Shown here piece after piece: positions 6,242 to 7,688 of a DNA stretch of 7,688 nucleotides. Numbering within the stretch: the stretch's first letter is position 1; each line of letters starts with the position of its first letter. The stretch covers positions 1 to 7,688 of the forward strand of contig JBMOKT010000020.1 in assembly GCA_049323895.1 (NCBI GenBank), given 5' to 3'. The position numbers and the translations under genes are program-made. The DNA is from JBMOKT01 sp049323895. Its GTDB lineage: Bacteria; Bacillota; Peptococcia; Peptococcales; BICA1-8. The notes under the pieces are model-generated. The model searched no databases and was not told the origin of the DNA. It saw nothing but the letters and a program-made list of their open reading frames with translations.

Positions 6242-6270
6242 AAACTTCGGCTAAGATGCTATTCTTAAAG

Positions 6271-6474
6271 TCAGCATCCGATGAATGACAGTTTATGGGG
6301 ATGCATCTGCTAATAGGCTATACTGCACGATGCATCCGATGAATGTCAACTTTTATTGATGCATCCGTTAAGCTAGACCAGAAAGTAGATGCGTCACCTT
6401 AAGTTAACATTCATGTGATGCATCACAAGATTTAACCCGTAAGCAGATGCCTTCCCTTAACCTTTACTAGCCTC
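6271..6474. repeat. 29-30 bp periodic array of GATGCATC palindromes
   Basis: Exact GATGCATC starts at 6300, 6329, 6358 and 6417; one-mismatch GATGCGTC starts at 6388, and degenerate copies start at 6271 (TCAGCATC) and 6446 (GATGCCTT). Successive starts are 29, 29, 29, 30, 29 and 29 bases apart. Outside the core the units differ, except that position 14 of each is always A, position 12 is T in six of seven units, and units one and three share GCATCCGATGAATG. It is not coding: the period is not a multiple of three. It is not a CRISPR, since the shared core is only 8-14 bases and the period is too short. The array fills the 253-base gap between two convergent genes, where no ordinary terminator is seen. 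The cores can pair with each other as RNA or serve as phased protein sites. Confidence 0.85.
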
Positions 6475-6494
6475 TTTCACTGTTTACTTTTCCA

Positions 6495-7433
6495 CTATAT
6501 TAGCTTTGCAGCCCCCTCTAATACTGCCCTAGCCTCTGCAACTAACCCCTGGAGTATCTCCCTACTGCTCTTTACTTTATTTAAAGGATATAAACTCTGT
6601 CCCACCTGTATCAGACCTTGGTCAATCTCGCCATCAATAGCAGCCAAGCGGTTTGTTCCCGTAGCCAGCTTATTTAATTCTTCTATAGAGACACCTGCAC
6701 GCTCTTTCTCCAAATACTGTTCAGTAAAGCTGTTTCTTAACCCCCGGACACCATGTCCTCGGGAATAGCCTGTTACTACAGAATCAGTATCTTCCGCGTA
6801 GATAATCTTTATTTTAGCCTTAGGATGTAAAGTACATTCCTCTGCTAACAGAAAGGCAGACCCTACCTGCACACCGGCGGCCCCCATCAATAAAGCCGCA
6901 GCGACACCTCTGCCATCGGCAATACCACCTGCCGCTACTACCGGTATTGTAATTTGGGGGATAACATTGGTCATTAAGGACATTGTAGTTTGGGTACCAA
7001 TATGCCCACCAGCCTCCATTCCCTCAATTACTAAAGCATCTGCACCGTTTTCCTCAACCCTTTTAGCTAGTTTAGCATTAGGTACTACAGGGATTGCCTT
7101 GATACCCGCGTCTTTAAGAATTTTAAAGTAGGGCACCGGATTACCTGCACCCAGGGTCACAAAGGCTACCTTTTCTTCACAGAGCATTGCAACCTTATCA
7201 TCCTTATTATTATCCATCAAAACAATATTAACTCCAAAAGGTTTATCTGTTAATTCTTTAGCTTTCCTTACTTCATTTCTTACCCAATCCACATCTCTGC
7301 CACCGGAAGCAATTACACCTGCCCCTCCTGCGTTTGAAACTGCGCTTGCTAAGCTTGATTCAGATACCCATGCCATCCCTCCTTGGATTACTGGGTATTT
7401 TATACCTAATAATTCTGTTAGTCTTGTTTTCAT
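6495..7433 (-). CDS. fabK: FabK-type enoyl-ACP reductase / nitronate monooxygenase family flavoprotein
   Basis: A 312-residue FMN-dependent TIM-barrel protein. FabK reduces enoyl-acyl carrier protein in the last step of each fatty acid elongation cycle; close relatives oxidise nitronates. FabK-like marks are the start MKTRLTELLGIKYPVIQGGM; SNAGGAGVIA (33-42); EGMEAGGHIGTQTTM (137-151), with His144 at the position of the catalytic His known in pneumococcal FabK; the phosphate-binding PVVAAGGIADGRG (164-176); GVQVGSAFL (187-195); and GHGVRGLRN (226-234). The frame is open to 7505, but the start at 7433 is preferred: AAAGGAGG lies about 11 bases upstream and the N-terminus then fits the family. 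It stands alone, without other fatty acid synthesis genes in view, so FabK is favoured on sequence rather than on context. Confidence 0.85.
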   Translation of the reverse strand: MKTRLTELLGIKYPVIQGGMAWVSESSLASAVSNAGGAGVIASGGRDVDWVRNEVRKAKELTDKPFGVNIVLMDNNKDDKVAMLCEEKVAFVTLGAGNPVPYFKILKDAGIKAIPVVPNAKLAKRVEENGADALVIEGMEAGGHIGTQTTMSLMTNVIPQITIPVVAAGGIADGRGVAAALLMGAAGVQVGSAFLLAEECTLHPKAKIKIIYAEDTDSVVTGYSRGHGVRGLRNSFTEQYLEKERAGVSIEELNKLATGTNRLAAIDGEIDQGLIQVGQSLYPLNKVKSSREILQGLVAEARAVLEGAAKLI

Positions 7434-7476
7434 CTTGCCAAAAACCCTCCTTTGTACTACAAACCCATTAACATAT

Positions 7477-7505
7477 ATTTTATTATTAAAAACAAAAAAA
7501 CACAA
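7477..7505 (-). promoter_or_regulatory. Promoter candidate for the fabK-like gene
   Basis: On the minus strand TTGTGT (7505-7500) and TAAAAT (7482-7477) are separated by 17 bases, a fair match to a housekeeping promoter. It would give a leader of about 37 bases containing AAAGGAGG. No clear FapR- or FabT-like operator was recognised. Confidence 0.45.
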
Positions 7506-7510
7506 ATTAT

Positions 7511-7534
7511 AAAACTCAGCTATGCCGAGTTTTT
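7511..7534. terminator. Small terminator-like hairpin upstream of the fabK promoter
   Basis: AAAACTC and GAGTTTT pair, with a further GC/GC step inside past one mismatch and a TAT loop. T-rich sequence follows on both strands (TTTTT on plus, TTTTATAATTT on minus). It may end a transcript arriving from the right, including read-through from the group II intron, and so insulate the fabK-like gene. Confidence 0.5.
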
Positions 7535-7562
7535 AAAGGCTAATGATAAAGTGGTCTTTGAT

Positions 7563-7688
7563 GTAGAGTAGGGGAATGAAATTTTCATTCCCCCCTCATC
7601 AAACCGTGCATGCGGTTTTCCCGCACACGGCTTTCCGATATTCTTCTTCCTTCAGCATTCATTAAGCCGCAAGTCGCTGTAATCCATT
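7563..7688 (-). mobile_element. Group II intron, 3' end (domains V and VI), partial
   Basis: On the minus strand domain V is at 7633-7601: AAGCCGTG pairs with CACGGTTT, with a two-base TG bulge, an upper stem TGCGG/CCGCA and a GAAAA tip. The AGC catalytic triad is present. Domain VI follows (about 7600-7563) as a long stem, GGGGAATGAAA/TTTCATTCCCC. A basal GAG/CTC pairing leaves an A bulged seven bases from the end as the branch point, and the intron ends in AC at 7563. The body continues off the right edge. Short open frames in 7640-7688 are not convincing as the end of the reverse transcriptase. It has the same orientation as the intron at the left edge, but whether the two are copies of one intron cannot be told, since they show opposite ends. 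Confidence 0.88.

Noticed and set aside
6271..6474. CRISPR array
   Set aside because: The recurring part is only 8-14 bases and is degenerate, the period is 29-30 bases in total, and no cas genes are near.
7434..7505. N-terminal extension of the fabK-like protein to 7505
   Set aside because: The extra 24 residues overlap the promoter candidate and match nothing in the family, while the ATG at 7433 has AAAGGAGG upstream.
7560..7688. Minus-strand open frame through domain V, or reverse transcriptase C-terminus at the right edge
   Set aside because: The frame crosses the domain V RNA structure and is a common artefact; the 25 or so bases that could belong to the intron protein are too few to judge.

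Overview
This window looks like a contig from a low-to-moderate GC, endospore-forming anaerobic Firmicute, probably a clostridial or Peptococcaceae-like lineage. The grounds are strong AGGAGG-type ribosome binding sites, a YhcN/YlaJ-type spore lipoprotein, a cyclic di-GMP-I (GEMM) riboswitch, FabK-type fatty acid synthesis and multicopy-type group II introns. The lineage is inferred; no rRNA or marker gene is present.

Layout, left to right. Positions 1-125 are the 5' end of a group II intron on the minus strand. It abuts a T-tract hairpin and cuts into a plus-strand gene whose 3' remnant (126-371) resembles the end of DUF4130/TIGR03915-type proteins. Next, on the minus strand, come a cytoplasmic asparaginase-family protein (351-1325) and, upstream of it, a methyl-accepting chemotaxis protein (1386-3551/3560). 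The chemotaxis gene is preceded by a cyclic di-GMP-I riboswitch aptamer (about 3614-3690), so a second messenger probably controls the receptor and perhaps the asparaginase.

Upstream of the riboswitch and separate from it lies a compact unit at about 3781-3998: a promoter candidate, a 26-residue hydrophobic peptide ORF (3860-3940, minus) and two successive intrinsic terminators. This architecture fits a type I toxin or similar small membrane peptide. Then comes a plus-strand YhcN/YlaJ-like lipoprotein (4089-4610), a symmetrical terminator shared with the convergent glutamate-cysteine ligase (GCS2 family, 4668-5924, minus), and a divergent 75-residue protein of unknown function (6014-6241, plus).

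The space between that small gene and the convergent fabK-like gene (6495-7433, minus) holds the most unusual structure: the palindrome GATGCATC recurring at a strict 29-30 bp period (6271 to about 6474), with diverged DNA between the cores. The right edge (7563-7688) is the 3' end (domains V and VI) of a second group II intron in the same orientation, so both contig ends lie in group II intron sequence.

The genes do not form one pathway. The parts most likely to work together are riboswitch, chemoreceptor and asparaginase. The other points of interest are the small-peptide locus and the periodic palindrome array.
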